Notes under the pieces: model-generated | Told to the model about the DNA's origin: nothing | Database searches by the model: none | The model's input: the letters and a program-made list of their open reading frames with translations, nothing else | Assembly (NCBI GenBank): GCA_016278725.1 | Contig: JADQBG010000009.1 | Coordinates: 186,001-250,000 of the forward strand | From: Actinomycetota bacterium | GTDB taxonomy: Bacteria; Actinomycetota; Thermoleophilia; RBG-16-64-13 | Reading direction: 5' to 3' | Length of the DNA: 64,000 nucleotides | Shown: positions 10,499-20,509 of the stretch, piece by piece | Numbering within the stretch: position 1 is the first letter of the stretch | Layout of the letters: each line of letters begins with the position of its first letter | Made by a program: the position numbers and the translations under genes

Positions 10499-13033
10499 AT
10501 GGAAGACTACGAGAAGCTGGGCATGTTCTATCTGGGCCGCACCTACGACCTGGCTTCCGGCAAACTGACCGAACAGCCCCTGCTCTACGACTCCAAAGAC
10601 CTGGTGACGCACGCGGTCTGCGTGGGCATGACCGGCAGTGGCAAAACGGGTCTGGGGATCGCGCTGCTCGAGGAGGCCGCCATCGACGGAGTGCCGGCCA
10701 TCGTCATCGACCCCAAAGGCGACCTGGCCAACCTGCTCCTCACCTTTCCCGAACTGCGGGGCGAGGACTTCCGCCCCTGGATCAACGAGGCCGAGGCGGC
10801 GGTCAAAGGTCTGAGTCCCGAGCAGTACGCCGAGGAACAGGCGACCGCGTGGCGCGAGGGATTGGCGGACTGGGACCAGACGGGCGAACGGATCGCCCGG
10901 CTAAGGGAAGCCGCGGAGTTCGCGGTCTACACCCCCGGTAGCAGCGCCGGCCTGCCGGTCTCCATCCTCAAGTCGTTCGCGGCACCGGCCCCCGCCGTGG
11001 TCGCTGATGAAGAGCTCCTGCGGGACCGCCTGAGCTCGACGGTCACCAGCCTGCTGGGGCTAATGGGCGTGGATGCCGACCCCCTGCAGAGCAAGGAGCA
11101 CATTCTGCTCTCCACCATTCTCGATGGTGCCTGGAAAGCAGGCCGCGATCTGGACCTCGGGGGGCTCATCCAGCAGATTCAGGAACCGCCGGTCACCCGC
11201 ATAGGGGTAATGGACCTGGAAACGTTCTACCCCGCCAAAGAGCGTTTTCAGTTGGCCATGCGGCTGAACAACCTGCTCGCCGCCCCCGGCTTCGAGGTGT
11301 GGCTGGAGGGGGAGAGACTCGACCCGGGAGCTCTGCTCTGGACGGCCGAAGGCCGGCCGAGGGTGGCCGTCTTCTCGATCGCGCACCTGGATGACGCCGA
11401 GCGGATGTTCTTCGTCTCGCTGCTGCTCAACGAGGTGCTCGCCTGGGTGCGGGCTCAGCCCGGCACCAGCAGTCTGCGCGCGCTTCTTTATATGGACGAG
11501 ATCTTCGGCTTCTTCCCGCCGGTGGCGAACCCGCCTTCGAAGATCCCCCTGTTGACGCTGCTGAAGCAGGCCCGGGCGTATGGTTTGGGAGTGGTGCTGG
11601 CCACCCAGAATCCGGTTGACCTGGACTACAAGGGGCTGGCCAATACGGGCACCTGGTTCATCGGCCGCCTGCAGACGGAACGCGACAAGGCCCGGGTGCT
11701 GGAGGGGCTCGAAGGAACCGCCCTCGGCACCGCGGCCCCGTTCGATCGATCGGCCCTTGAGCAGACGCTGGCCGGTTTGGGTAAGCGCATCTTCCTCCTC
11801 TACAACGTGCACGAGGACGAGCCGGCGGTCTTCCAGACCCGTTGGGTGATGTCTTACCTGAGCGGCCCCATGACCCGCGCCCAACTGCAGGCCCTCACCG
11901 AGAAGACCGGCCCGGTGGCGGGGGAGGCGCCCGCCGAAAGCGGCGCGCCCACTATGGCCCCGGAAGGCTCGCCCGCGGCGGCCCCAGAGGGAAGCGCGCC
12001 CGAGGTGACCCCCGAAGTAGGCGCGCCGCAAACGCTGCCGGTGGCGGCCGAAGGAGGCGCGGCGCAAACCGCGACCGGGCCGGCAGAGGGTCCCCGCCCG
12101 CAGCTGCCCCCGGGGACGCCTCAGGTCTTCGTGCCCCTGCGTGCCAAACTGGATGACGGAAACCGCCTGGTCTATTCAGCGGCGGCCCTCGGCGCGGCAT
12201 CTGTCCACTACACGCACAAGAGCGGGATCGACGTGCAGCGCGAGGTGCTGGCCGCCGCCTCGATCGACGCAACCACCGGCGTCGCCGAGTGGGAGGAGGC
12301 ACAGGTGTTGGACCTGGTTCGCTCCGATCTCTTGGCCGAGCCACCGGGCGAGGGCGTGTTCGGCGAGGTGCCGGCCGCAGCCACGAGTGCCCGAACCCAG
12401 GAGCGTTGGTCGGCGAGCTTCGGGGGGTGGGTGCGCAGGGCACAACCGCTGGAGTTGTGGGAAAGCCCGCAGTTCGATCTGGTGTCCCAGCCGGGGGAGT
12501 CCGAGGGAGAGTTTCGCGCCCGCGTGGAGTTGGCCGGACGCGAGCAGCGGGATGCCTGGCAGGAAGAGTTGCGGGGCAAGTACGCAGCCAAGCTGGACCG
12601 GCTGGAGGAGCGCATCGAGCAGGCTGAGCAGCGGGTGGAGCTGGAGGCGGAGCAGGCGCGCAGCGCGAAGCTGCAGACTGCGGTCTCCCTGGGATCCAGC
12701 CTGCTGGGAGCCTTTCTCGGACGCAAGCGGATCTCTGCGTCGGCCGCCCGGAAGGCGGCCCAAGCGGCGCGAGGCGTGGGGCGGGCCGTGGACCAGCACG
12801 GCGACGTGGGGCGGGCGCAGGATTCACTCGAGGGTCTCCTCGCCGAGAAGGCCGAACTCGAGGCCGAATTTCGCCAGGAACTGGAATCGGAAAAGCCGGA
12901 GCAGAAAGCTGCCGATATCCGCGGGCTCTCGCTCAAGCCGCGCAAGGCGGACGTGCAGGTCCAAGTCATGGCCCTGGGCTGGCTTCCCTGGCAGGTGGAC
13001 GAAATGGGAGGACGCACCCCCGCTTGGCGCTAG
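10499..13033 (+). CDS. HerA/FtsK-like ATP-binding protein, 844 aa
   Basis: Walker A GMTGSGKTGLG, VIDPKGDLANLL, Walker B ALLYMDEIFGFFPP; Ala/Pro/Gly linker then coiled-coil C-terminus. Confidence 0.75.
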   Translation: MEDYEKLGMFYLGRTYDLASGKLTEQPLLYDSKDLVTHAVCVGMTGSGKTGLGIALLEEAAIDGVPAIVIDPKGDLANLLLTFPELRGEDFRPWINEAEAAVKGLSPEQYAEEQATAWREGLADWDQTGERIARLREAAEFAVYTPGSSAGLPVSILKSFAAPAPAVVADEELLRDRLSSTVTSLLGLMGVDADPLQSKEHILLSTILDGAWKAGRDLDLGGLIQQIQEPPVTRIGVMDLETFYPAKERFQLAMRLNNLLAAPGFEVWLEGERLDPGALLWTAEGRPRVAVFSIAHLDDAERMFFVSLLLNEVLAWVRAQPGTSSLRALLYMDEIFGFFPPVANPPSKIPLLTLLKQARAYGLGVVLATQNPVDLDYKGLANTGTWFIGRLQTERDKARVLEGLEGTALGTAAPFDRSALEQTLAGLGKRIFLLYNVHEDEPAVFQTRWVMSYLSGPMTRAQLQALTEKTGPVAGEAPAESGAPTMAPEGSPAAAPEGSAPEVTPEVGAPQTLPVAAEGGAAQTATGPAEGPRPQLPPGTPQVFVPLRAKLDDGNRLVYSAAALGAASVHYTHKSGIDVQREVLAAASIDATTGVAEWEEAQVLDLVRSDLLAEPPGEGVFGEVPAAATSARTQERWSASFGGWVRRAQPLELWESPQFDLVSQPGESEGEFRARVELAGREQRDAWQEELRGKYAAKLDRLEERIEQAEQRVELEAEQARSAKLQTAVSLGSSLLGAFLGRKRISASAARKAAQAARGVGRAVDQHGDVGRAQDSLEGLLAEKAELEAEFRQELESEKPEQKAADIRGLSLKPRKADVQVQVMALGWLPWQVDEMGGRTPAWR

Positions 13034-13105
13034 CGTTGATGGGACTGCGACCGCGGCTATGGCAACGCCTGCGACCCCGGCTCGTGGCCCGCCTGCGGGT
13101 CCCGG

Positions 13106-14152
13106 CTAACTCAATCCGCGGACCCGGTCGAGCAGGAGCTTTCGCTCGGGCAGGTTGCCGGCGAGGTCGGCGGCCCGCTCGAACTCGGCTCGGGCTTCCT
13201 CCGTGCGGCCCAGCTTGAAGAGCAGGTCGCCGCGCACGCTGGGGAGCAGGTGGTAGGTCCGCAGAGACGGCTCGGAGTCTAGCGCGTCCACAATCTCCAA
13301 GCCGGCCTGGGGACCATAAGCCATCGCCACAGCTACCCCTCGATTGAGCTCGACCACCGGAGAGGGAGCCACCTGGGCAAGCGCTTCGTACAGGGCGGCG
13401 ATCCGCACCCAATCGGTCTGCTCGGGGCTGCGGGCGCGGCCGTGACAGGCGGCTATTTCTGCCTGGAGCAGATAGGGCCCCGCCGGCCGCCGCAGGGCTC
13501 GTGCCCGTTCCAGCGAGGCAAGTCCCCGTCCGATGAGGAGCCAGTCCCAGCGGGACCGGTTCTGCTCCAGGAGCAAGATGGGTTCGCCCGAGGCGCTTAC
13601 CCGGGCCCGCAGGCGCGACGCCTGGAGTTCCATGAGGGCCACGAGCCCGTGGACCTCCGGCTCGGCGGGAACCAATTCGGCCAGAATGCGTCCCAACCGA
13701 GAAGCTTCCTCGCACAACTCCGGCCTCACCCACCGCTCCCCGGCGGTGGCGGCGTAACCTTCGTTGAATATGAGGTAGACGACGGCCAGCACTGAGGCGA
13801 GCCTTGCTTCCCTCTCCTCCCGTGGGGGCAACTCGAAAGGTACGCGCGCCTCCCGCAGCGTTCGCTTGGCTCGGGTAAGGCGCTGCGCCATGGTCGGCTC
13901 GGGCACGAGAAAGGCCCGAGCCACTTCCCGAGTGCTCAAGCCCCCAACCAGCTTTAGGGTCAGCGCGACCTGCGCCTCCTGGGAAAGCACGGGATGGCAG
14001 ACCGTGAAGATGAGGCGCAGCACGTCATCCTCGATGTAGGCGTCGAGGAGTGCCTCCAGTTCCACCTCGTTGACCCCCCGCTGACGCTCGAGCTCGTGGC
14101 CCTGTTCCTTCAGCTTGCGGACCAAGTTCGCGTCCCGTCGCAGACGGTCCAC
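13106..14152 (-). pseudogene. ECF sigma factor (ECF42-like, C-terminal TPR type) lacking its N-terminal region-2 domain
   Basis: DRLRRDANLVRKL...LLDAYIEDDVLRLIFTVCHPVLSQEAQVALTLKLVGGLSTREVARAFLVPEPTMAQRLTRAKRTL; homology starts at the end of sigma region 2. Confidence 0.7.
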
Positions 14153-14340
14153 CGCCCGGTGCTGTCTGCGAAGCGTACCCGTTTGCCCTTCGAGCTGGGG
14201 TGGAGCCCCTCGCCGGCCAGCATCACCCCGGCCTTGAACAACTCCTCGTTGTATTTCTGCATCTCTGCGAGCAAGCTCTCACTCGGCATGACGCCCTCTT
14301 CGCTGTCCGCATCGGCCTTGATCATGACCATCACGCGCAT
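14110..14340 (-). pseudogene. YCII/DGPF-family protein, truncated
   Basis: MRVMVMIKADADSEEGVMPSESLLAEMQKYNEELFKAGVMLAGEGLHPSSKGKRVRF then abrupt loss; DGPFAETKE motif absent. Confidence 0.7.
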
Positions 14341-14524
14341 CGTTTCGTCTCCTTTGCTACCGGGCCCAACCGGCAGTGCTGAGGCTGGGTCCCGGGTACT
14401 TGTTGCCTTCTATATTGACGTCGAACGGGAATGCCAAAAATCGACATGAGAGGTCGCGATTCTCCTGAGGCCGTGCATTTCCGTTCCACGCGCATGGGGT
14501 CGCGCGGGAGGCCGCCTACTCCGA

Positions 14525-14854
14525 CTAGCCTTCGCAGGCTACCGCCACTTCCAGGGCCGAGCAGACCTGCCGCATCCGCTCGTCGCTCAGCCGACCGATG
14601 CGCTCTACCAGCGCTCCGACCGATACGCTTTCCACTGAATCCAGGTTGGCGACCGAGGCCCGCGGGATCGGATCCTCCCCGGGCTCGAGCCGCACCTCGC
14701 TTGGGATACCTCGGATGGTAGTGGTGCAGGGAGCGACCAGCGTACGCCGGAGCCGGGGAATAGCGGCGTCTCGGGAAAGCACTATCACGGGCCGTCGGCC
14801 GACTTCCGGCAGTTCGCACCACCACACCTCGCCGCGGGCTGGGAGTGCCGTCAC
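14525..14854 (-). CDS. MazF/PemK-like toxin
   Basis: VTALPARGEVWWCELPEVGRRPVIVLSRD...VAPCTTTIRGIPSEVRLEPGE; GTG start overlaps the antitoxin TGA. Confidence 0.85.
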   Translation of the reverse strand: MTALPARGEVWWCELPEVGRRPVIVLSRDAAIPRLRRTLVAPCTTTIRGIPSEVRLEPGEDPIPRASVANLDSVESVSVGALVERIGRLSDERMRQVCSALEVAVACEG

Positions 14855-15087
14855 GAGCGGCCCGCGTGGGAGCGAAACGAAGCCAGGTCTCCCCATGCAT
14901 CGGCCGCGTCGAGGGGCAAGGAGTCATAGGCCTCGTAGGACGCGTCTATCTCTGCCGCTCGGCGCCGCGCGAGGAGGGCGGCGAGTGCTTGATCCAGAAG
15001 CACCGAATCGGGTAGCTCCGGATGCGCGCTTCGCACATTGGCCAGTAGGTTCTCGTCCACAGTGGTGCTCACTCTTACTCGTGCCAT
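14851..15087 (-). CDS. MazE-like antitoxin
   Basis: MARVRVSTTVDENLLANVRSAHPELPDSVLLDQALAALLARRRAAEIDASYEAYDSLPLDAADAWGDL upstream of MazF. Confidence 0.8.
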   Translation of the reverse strand: MARVRVSTTVDENLLANVRSAHPELPDSVLLDQALAALLARRRAAEIDASYEAYDSLPLDAADAWGDLASFRSHAGRS

Positions 15088-15173
15088 GCTACGTTTATAC
15101 CACAGACGTGCCACATCACACAGCAATCACGGAGTATCATAGGTCGACTGAAATAGCGTCTTACGGAGCTGCT

Positions 15174-15365
15174 ATGAACGACGCGCCGCGACGATCACTC
15201 TTCGACCGCATACTGAGAGCCCTCGGCCTGCGCCGCGATCCTCCCCAGCGTCTTGAACCGCCCGACAGCTTCGTCCGCGAACCGAGGCGGCCGAAGCCCT
15301 CGCATTCCGGAGGCGCGGCTACTCTGGAACTGCCCGAGGACGCGTCCCCGGACGAGAATACCTAG
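15174..15365 (+). CDS. hypothetical small protein, 63 aa
   Basis: MNDAPRRSLFDRILRALGLRRDPPQR... Confidence 0.35.
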   Translation: MNDAPRRSLFDRILRALGLRRDPPQRLEPPDSFVREPRRPKPSHSGGAATLELPEDASPDENT

Positions 15366-15420
15366 CTAGAACCGGCGACCCGCCCAGATTGGCCTGGTTC
15401 AATCCGCTGGTGAGCCCGGT

Positions 15421-16350
15421 TCAGTCGTCGCGGGGGATGCCCGAGTGGCAAGGCGTGCACGAGGCCGAGCCGAAGCCACTCGGATGGCAGTCCGTGCAGG
15501 CCAGGCGGTGCTCTCCCCCGGGGATGTGCTCCCCGACGGCGGGATGGCTGAAGTTGGCGGGAGTCCAGCCTTCCGGGGTGTGGCACTGGCCGCAGTCGCT
15601 CAGGCCGCCGTGTTGGTCGCCGTGGCAGTCGACGCATTCGGTCGGAGCCGAGCCCAGGGTCAGCCCTCGAACGGTGTCGCCGCCGCCGGTACCCGTGTGA
15701 CACTGCTCGCAACTGAGGTTGGCGTGGCCACCGGTTAGAGGCAGGGGGTGCTCGAAGTTCTCGAGGCCCCAGCTTTCCAAAGTGTGGCAGTCGACGCACG
15801 GGCCCAGGTCCTCGTGCGGGGCTTGATGACAGTAGCTGCACTCGTCGTTGGCCTCGGCCTCGGAGTGGCAATCGAAGCAGGCGGCCATGGTGGCGGGGTC
15901 TTGATACTCCGGATTGTCCAGGGAACGGTGCACCATACGGGCATGGCAATCGGTGCACTGGGCTTCGCCATGGGCCTCATGAGAGAAGCTCGAAGTGGCG
16001 AGGGTGACGACTCCCGGATCATGGCACACACCACGGGTGCAGGTGCTGTCGGCGATGTCGCGCGTGACCGTTACCGGCGCCTTCACCTGTTTGGTGAAGT
16101 GCACGTATACCTCGCGCAGCCCGAACATCTTGGTCTCCGCGTAGTTGACCAGGCCGGGAGGGATATGGCATTCGACACAGTCGACGCCACTGTGGGTGGA
16201 GGCCTGCCAACTGCTGTAGTAGGGCTCCATTTCGTGACAGCTCCCGCAGAAATCGCTCTGCGCGGTCCACTCCGCCGCCACCAGCGAAGCGCCGCCGAAC
16301 AGAAAAACCAGGGCGACTGCGGAGATGGCGAAGAGGCGGATGCGGCTCAT
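15421..16350 (-). CDS. membrane-anchored multiheme c-type cytochrome (NapC/NirT-like N-terminus)
   Basis: N-terminal TM, 11 CXXCH motifs plus one CTRGVCH (CX4CH). Confidence 0.9.
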   Translation of the reverse strand: MSRIRLFAISAVALVFLFGGASLVAAEWTAQSDFCGSCHEMEPYYSSWQASTHSGVDCVECHIPPGLVNYAETKMFGLREVYVHFTKQVKAPVTVTRDIADSTCTRGVCHDPGVVTLATSSFSHEAHGEAQCTDCHARMVHRSLDNPEYQDPATMAACFDCHSEAEANDECSYCHQAPHEDLGPCVDCHTLESWGLENFEHPLPLTGGHANLSCEQCHTGTGGGDTVRGLTLGSAPTECVDCHGDQHGGLSDCGQCHTPEGWTPANFSHPAVGEHIPGGEHRLACTDCHPSGFGSASCTPCHSGIPRDD

Positions 16351-16383
16351 GCTGACCTAATTGCTCATTGGGAAATGATTCTC

Positions 16384-16437
16384 AAACGTACGCCGCGTCT
16401 ATCTCGGCCGCTCGCCGCCGCGCCAGAAGGGCGCCGA
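16384..16437 (-). pseudogene. remnant of a MazE-like antitoxin
   Basis: Minus strand encodes LGALLARRRAAEIDAAYV*, near-identical to LAALLARRRAAEIDASYEAYD of the antitoxin at 14851-15087. Confidence 0.65.
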
Positions 16438-16442
16438 GCGGA

Positions 16443-16847
16443 TCACTTGTCGTACGAATACACCTGTTGCAGTTGAACGAGGTTGCCGCAGGTGTCGTCG
16501 AGCACGGCGTACTTGCCCCAAGGCTCCTCTTTGGGTTCGCCGGTAAACCGCACTCCGAGACCGACCAGGCGTTCGTAGTCGGCGTCGAAGTCGTCCGTGA
16601 AGAAGGCGGTTGCCGCTATGCCCTGTTCGTAGAGAGCGGTTTGGTACGCCTTCCCCGCGGGATTCTGGTTCGGCTCGAGCACCAGTTCGATGTCGGGCGA
16701 ACCGGCGGGCGCGATCACCGTGAGCCAACGATAATCGCCGGCGCCTACATCGGCGTGCTTTTCGAAGCCGAGTTTATTGGTATAGAAGTCGAGCGCTTTG
16801 GCCTGGTCGTCGACCAAGATGCTGACCAGCTTAATCGTGATGCTCAC
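16443..16847 (-). CDS. VOC/glyoxalase family protein
   Basis: VSITIKLVSILVDDQAKALDFYTNKLGFEKHADV...VLDDTCGNLVQLQQV; GTG start. Confidence 0.85.
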   Translation of the reverse strand: MSITIKLVSILVDDQAKALDFYTNKLGFEKHADVGAGDYRWLTVIAPAGSPDIELVLEPNQNPAGKAYQTALYEQGIAATAFFTDDFDADYERLVGLGVRFTGEPKEEPWGKYAVLDDTCGNLVQLQQVYSYDK

Positions 16848-16930
16848 TGAATGCTCCTTTGCCTTTTGTTGAGCATCTACCCGCGTAACGCTCTCCGCGG
16901 AACCGCGGATGATGTCTCTCAAGATGGTCA

Positions 16931-17317
16931 TCACAGTGCGAATGCCTCAACCGCCCAAACGACAAAGAATGCGGCTAAGGCCAACCAGATCATGACGACG
17001 ACAGCTGCCGCGGCCCGAGAGACGGGCTTGTCACTCCGAAGAGCGGCGGAGGCGCGACACTCCGCGAGGACCGGAGCGGGAACCAGCTTTATGGCGATGG
17101 CTATGCCGAGCGGGATCAGGATGAGGTCGTCCAAGTACCCGACGACCGGTATGAAGTCCGGAATCAGGTCGATCGGGCTGAAGGCATACGCCGCCACCCC
17201 GGCCACAAAGATTTTTGCGGACCACGGCGTGTCTGGATGTCTGGCTGCGAGGTACAAGGCGACGGTCTCGGTCTTGAGCTGTCGGACGCGCTTCTCGAGG
17301 TCTGTGAGTACCGTCAT
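16931..17317 (-). CDS. DUF1232 (YkvA-like) membrane protein
   Basis: AYAFSPIDLIPDFIPVVGYLDDLILIPLGI. Confidence 0.85.
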   Translation of the reverse strand: MTVLTDLEKRVRQLKTETVALYLAARHPDTPWSAKIFVAGVAAYAFSPIDLIPDFIPVVGYLDDLILIPLGIAIAIKLVPAPVLAECRASAALRSDKPVSRAAAAVVVMIWLALAAFFVVWAVEAFAL

Positions 17318-17542
17318 TTCAAAACCATCGGCTTGGTTAGCTCTGATCTCGCCAAAGCGCTCGGGCGACTCGATTGAGCAATACCTCGACACCGTCGCCA
17401 AATCCGTAATGTCAAAGCCCTAATGTCAAAGCCGTGAATACTCTATCCCGTGCCTGGGTGGGATGCAGAACCCTCCGGGTAAAGTAGTCATGATGGAGAA
17501 GAGCGGATTCGTTTCTTCGCTCAAGCCACAAAGGAGGTTGCC

Positions 17543-17911
17543 GTGAGCTGGAAAGCTACTGGTAAGACAGATCTGCCCCTGGCCGGAGATGATCGCGACT
17601 GGGACGGCGACGCGGCCGAAGATGCCATCTTCGAGTGGGCCGGTTGGCCGGACAGCGAGGACCCGGACAAAGCCAGACAAGGGTTCTTCGCCTATAAAGA
17701 TGATGAAGCGACGGAGAAAAAAAGCTATAAGCTCCCGTTTGCCACCGTCGTCGATGGCGAACTAAAAGCGGTGCCCAGCGGTATTCATGCGGTCGCCGTC
17801 GTCTTGGAAGGGGGCCGCGGGGGCGTCGACTTGCCGGACGACGTCATCGCCGAGGTTCGCAAGAAGGTAGAGGCCTACTACGACAAGATGGGCGAGGACG
17901 TTCCCTGGTAA
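17543..17911 (+). CDS. small protein resembling phage head-protease-associated domains (DUF6582-like)
   Basis: SYKLPFATVVDGELKAVPSGIHAVAVVLEGGRGGVDLPDDVIAEVRKKVEAYYDKM. Confidence 0.55.
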   Translation: MSWKATGKTDLPLAGDDRDWDGDAAEDAIFEWAGWPDSEDPDKARQGFFAYKDDEATEKKSYKLPFATVVDGELKAVPSGIHAVAVVLEGGRGGVDLPDDVIAEVRKKVEAYYDKMGEDVPW

Positions 17912-18007
17912 AGCCGGGCGGGCGCCACATGCCGTGACCGCCCGCCGCTCAAAGAATGTGGTCTAACATCCTCGCGTGCCCTGGGGGCGCAAGCACCTCC
18001 AGCCCGC

Positions 18008-19462
18008 TCAGTTGCTCCGGACCCCCTTTTCGATGCGCGCGCCGACCTCGCCGTCGATGTTCTTCCAATACTCGATGGCCCGCTCGAGCACCGGCTCAGA
18101 GACTCCGTTCCGCAGGTGCCCCACCACATTGGAGACCAGAAGGTCGCGTTGGGCGTCGTCCATCACTTCGCGCACCAGGGTGCCCGGCTGGATGAAGTCG
18201 TCATCGTCCCTGCGCTTGGTATAGGCGGCGCGGACGAAGTCGCCGTCGGCATTCCACACGTCCGCTTCCGGATATAGCCCGGGATCGGCCACGGGTCCAC
18301 CCTTGGAGTTGGGTGCGTAAACGGGGTCGGAGACGTTATTGATCCGCATCGCACCGCCCTTGCTGTAGCTGTGCACCGCGGCCTTCGGCCGGTTGACCGG
18401 GATCTGCTTGTAGTTGACCCCGAGCCGCGCCCGATGGGCGTCGGAGTAAGACAGCAAGCGGGCGAGCAGCATCTTGTCCGGGCTGGGGCCAATTCCCGGG
18501 ACGAGGTTGTTCGGTTCGAAGGCCGCCTGCTCGATCTCGGCGTGGAAATCGCTCGGGTTCCGGTCGAGCGTGAGCCGGCCCACCTCGTGGAGGGGGTAGT
18601 CATCGTGGGGCCACACCTTGGTGAGGTCGAACGGGTTGAAGCGGTAGTCCGCAGCCTCCGCGAACGGCATGATCTGGACTTTCAGCGTCCAGCTGGGATG
18701 GTCTCCCCGCTCGATGGCGTCGAAGAGGTCGCGACGGTGGTAGTCGGCGTCCTCGCCGGCGATCCGATCGGCCTCCTCCTGAGTGAAAGTGTCGATGCCC
18801 TGGTCGGTCTTGAAGTGGTACTTCACCCAGAAGCGTTCACCCGCGGCGTTCACCCACATGTAGGTGTGGCTGGTGTAGCCATTCATGTGCCGGTAACTCG
18901 TGGGCACGCCCCGGTCACTCATCAGGATGGTGACCTGGTGGGCGGACTCGGGCGACAGGCTCCAGAAGTCCCACTGCATGTCGTTGTCGCGCAGGCCGTT
19001 GTCCGCGCGGCGCTTCTGTGAGTGGATGAAGTGCTGAAACTTCATGGGATCGCGCACGAAGAATACCGGCGTGTTGTTCCCCACCATGTCGTAGTTGCCC
19101 TCGGTGGTATAGAACTTGAGGGCAAAGCCGCGCACGTCTCGCCACGTGTCCGGGCTGCCGCTCTCGCCCGCCACGGTGCTGAACCGGGCAAGCACCTCTG
19201 TCTCGGTGCCCGGCTGGAAGACGGCTGCCTTCGTGTACGCGCTGACGTCCTGCGTCACCTCGAAGCGCCCGAAGGCGCCCGACCCCTTAGCATGGGGTTG
19301 ACGATCCGGGATCATCTCCCGGTTGAAGTTGGCCATCTGCTCGACGAGGTAATGGTCGTGCAGCAGGATGGGCCCATCCGGTCCTACGGTGAGGCTGAAC
19401 TCGTCGCTGGACACGGGGGCGCCCGCATCGGTGGTCGTGGGCTTGGGGTCGTGCTCGACCAT
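18008..19462 (-). CDS. katA: catalase
   Basis: [59 protein letters not shown] and [21 protein letters not shown]. Confidence 0.95.
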   Translation of the reverse strand: MVEHDPKPTTTDAGAPVSSDEFSLTVGPDGPILLHDHYLVEQMANFNREMIPDRQPHAKGSGAFGRFEVTQDVSAYTKAAVFQPGTETEVLARFSTVAGESGSPDTWRDVRGFALKFYTTEGNYDMVGNNTPVFFVRDPMKFQHFIHSQKRRADNGLRDNDMQWDFWSLSPESAHQVTILMSDRGVPTSYRHMNGYTSHTYMWVNAAGERFWVKYHFKTDQGIDTFTQEEADRIAGEDADYHRRDLFDAIERGDHPSWTLKVQIMPFAEAADYRFNPFDLTKVWPHDDYPLHEVGRLTLDRNPSDFHAEIEQAAFEPNNLVPGIGPSPDKMLLARLLSYSDAHRARLGVNYKQIPVNRPKAAVHSYSKGGAMRINNVSDPVYAPNSKGGPVADPGLYPEADVWNADGDFVRAAYTKRRDDDDFIQPGTLVREVMDDAQRDLLVSNVVGHLRNGVSEPVLERAIEYWKNIDGEVGARIEKGVRSN

Positions 19463-19612
19463 GGTGGGAATTCCTCGCTTTCTCGGCGTCCACGCGCGCT
19501 CTTCCGATCATGCTACTAGTCTTCTACCGTCTGCCCCCGTGCCTGATCGGCAAACGTTTGGTTCTGGCATACTCGGGGCGACGTTCCGCGACAAAGCAAC
19601 GAAAGGGACCGA

Positions 19613-20425
19613 GTGACGCCGGACGCTAGTCAAGTGGTGAACGAGTTGCGTGCAGCGGCTATCCGTTTTGGGGCCGATCTCGTGGGGACGGTCGAGGCGG
19701 GGGCGTTGCGTGACTCTCCTTCGCATCGCATTCTGCCTTCCCTGGACCGTTACTACGGAGTGGGCACGAGCGATGCCGAGACGGATGGGCCCCTCGAGGT
19801 GGCGTGGCCTGAGGAGGTTGCCACCTTCGTCGTCCTCGGTCTGGCCCATCCGGCGGACGAGCCGGCCCTCGACTGGTGGGGCAGCGGGATCTCCGGCGGC
19901 ACGGAGGGCAACCACCGGTTGATCGAGATTGCCGCGAACTTGGCGGAGTGGCTCGAGGAGGAGCACGGCCTTGCGACGGTGCGCATGCCGTACCACATAG
20001 AGCGGGGAGGCGTGTTCCTGAAGGACGCCGCGGTGCTGGCGGGGTTGGGTTGCCTGGGCCGGAACAACATGCTGGTCACGCCTGAGTTCGGGCCGCGGGT
20101 TCGTTTGCGGGTGCTTGGCTTGACGGTTCCCCTGCCGAAGATCGAGGCGGCCGCCGAGTCGTCTTTCTTCGATCCGTGCGAAGGGTGTCCCGCGCCGTGC
20201 CGAAAAGTGTGCCCTCAGGAAGCCTTCGCTCAATGCCTGTACTCGGCCGACGACTATGGAGTCGAGGCGCTCCCGGGTCGGACGGGCGCCTACGGCCGGC
20301 TGGCCTGCAACGTCCAGATGGACCTGGACCAAGAGAAGGCCGACCGCGCTTCGGGCAGCGATACACCGGTCGTTCGCTACTGCCGGAAGTGCGAATTGGC
20401 CTGCGTCCAGGGGAGGGCGAGATAG
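19613..20425 (+). CDS. 4Fe-4S protein, epoxyqueuosine reductase/reductive dehalogenase-like
   Basis: CEGCPAPCRKVCPQEAFAQC and CRKCELACVQG; LAGLGCLGRNNMLVTPEFGPRVRLR. Confidence 0.75.
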   Translation: MTPDASQVVNELRAAAIRFGADLVGTVEAGALRDSPSHRILPSLDRYYGVGTSDAETDGPLEVAWPEEVATFVVLGLAHPADEPALDWWGSGISGGTEGNHRLIEIAANLAEWLEEEHGLATVRMPYHIERGGVFLKDAAVLAGLGCLGRNNMLVTPEFGPRVRLRVLGLTVPLPKIEAAAESSFFDPCEGCPAPCRKVCPQEAFAQCLYSADDYGVEALPGRTGAYGRLACNVQMDLDQEKADRASGSDTPVVRYCRKCELACVQGRAR

Positions 20426-20509
20426 AAGGCGCGGCTGCGCCCGTGCCATCATTGCGCCGACAGACGCCTGCAACCACTCCGCGATCTGCTCGCGCTGCGA
20501 GCTGATCTG

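Noticed and set aside
11060-12067. 335-aa antisense ORF inside the HerA-like gene (and similar long antisense ORFs, e.g. 12208-13017, 49186-50178)
   Set aside because: High-GC shadow ORFs on the reverse strand of well-supported genes; composition is low-complexity Arg/Pro/Ser/Gly with no domain motifs
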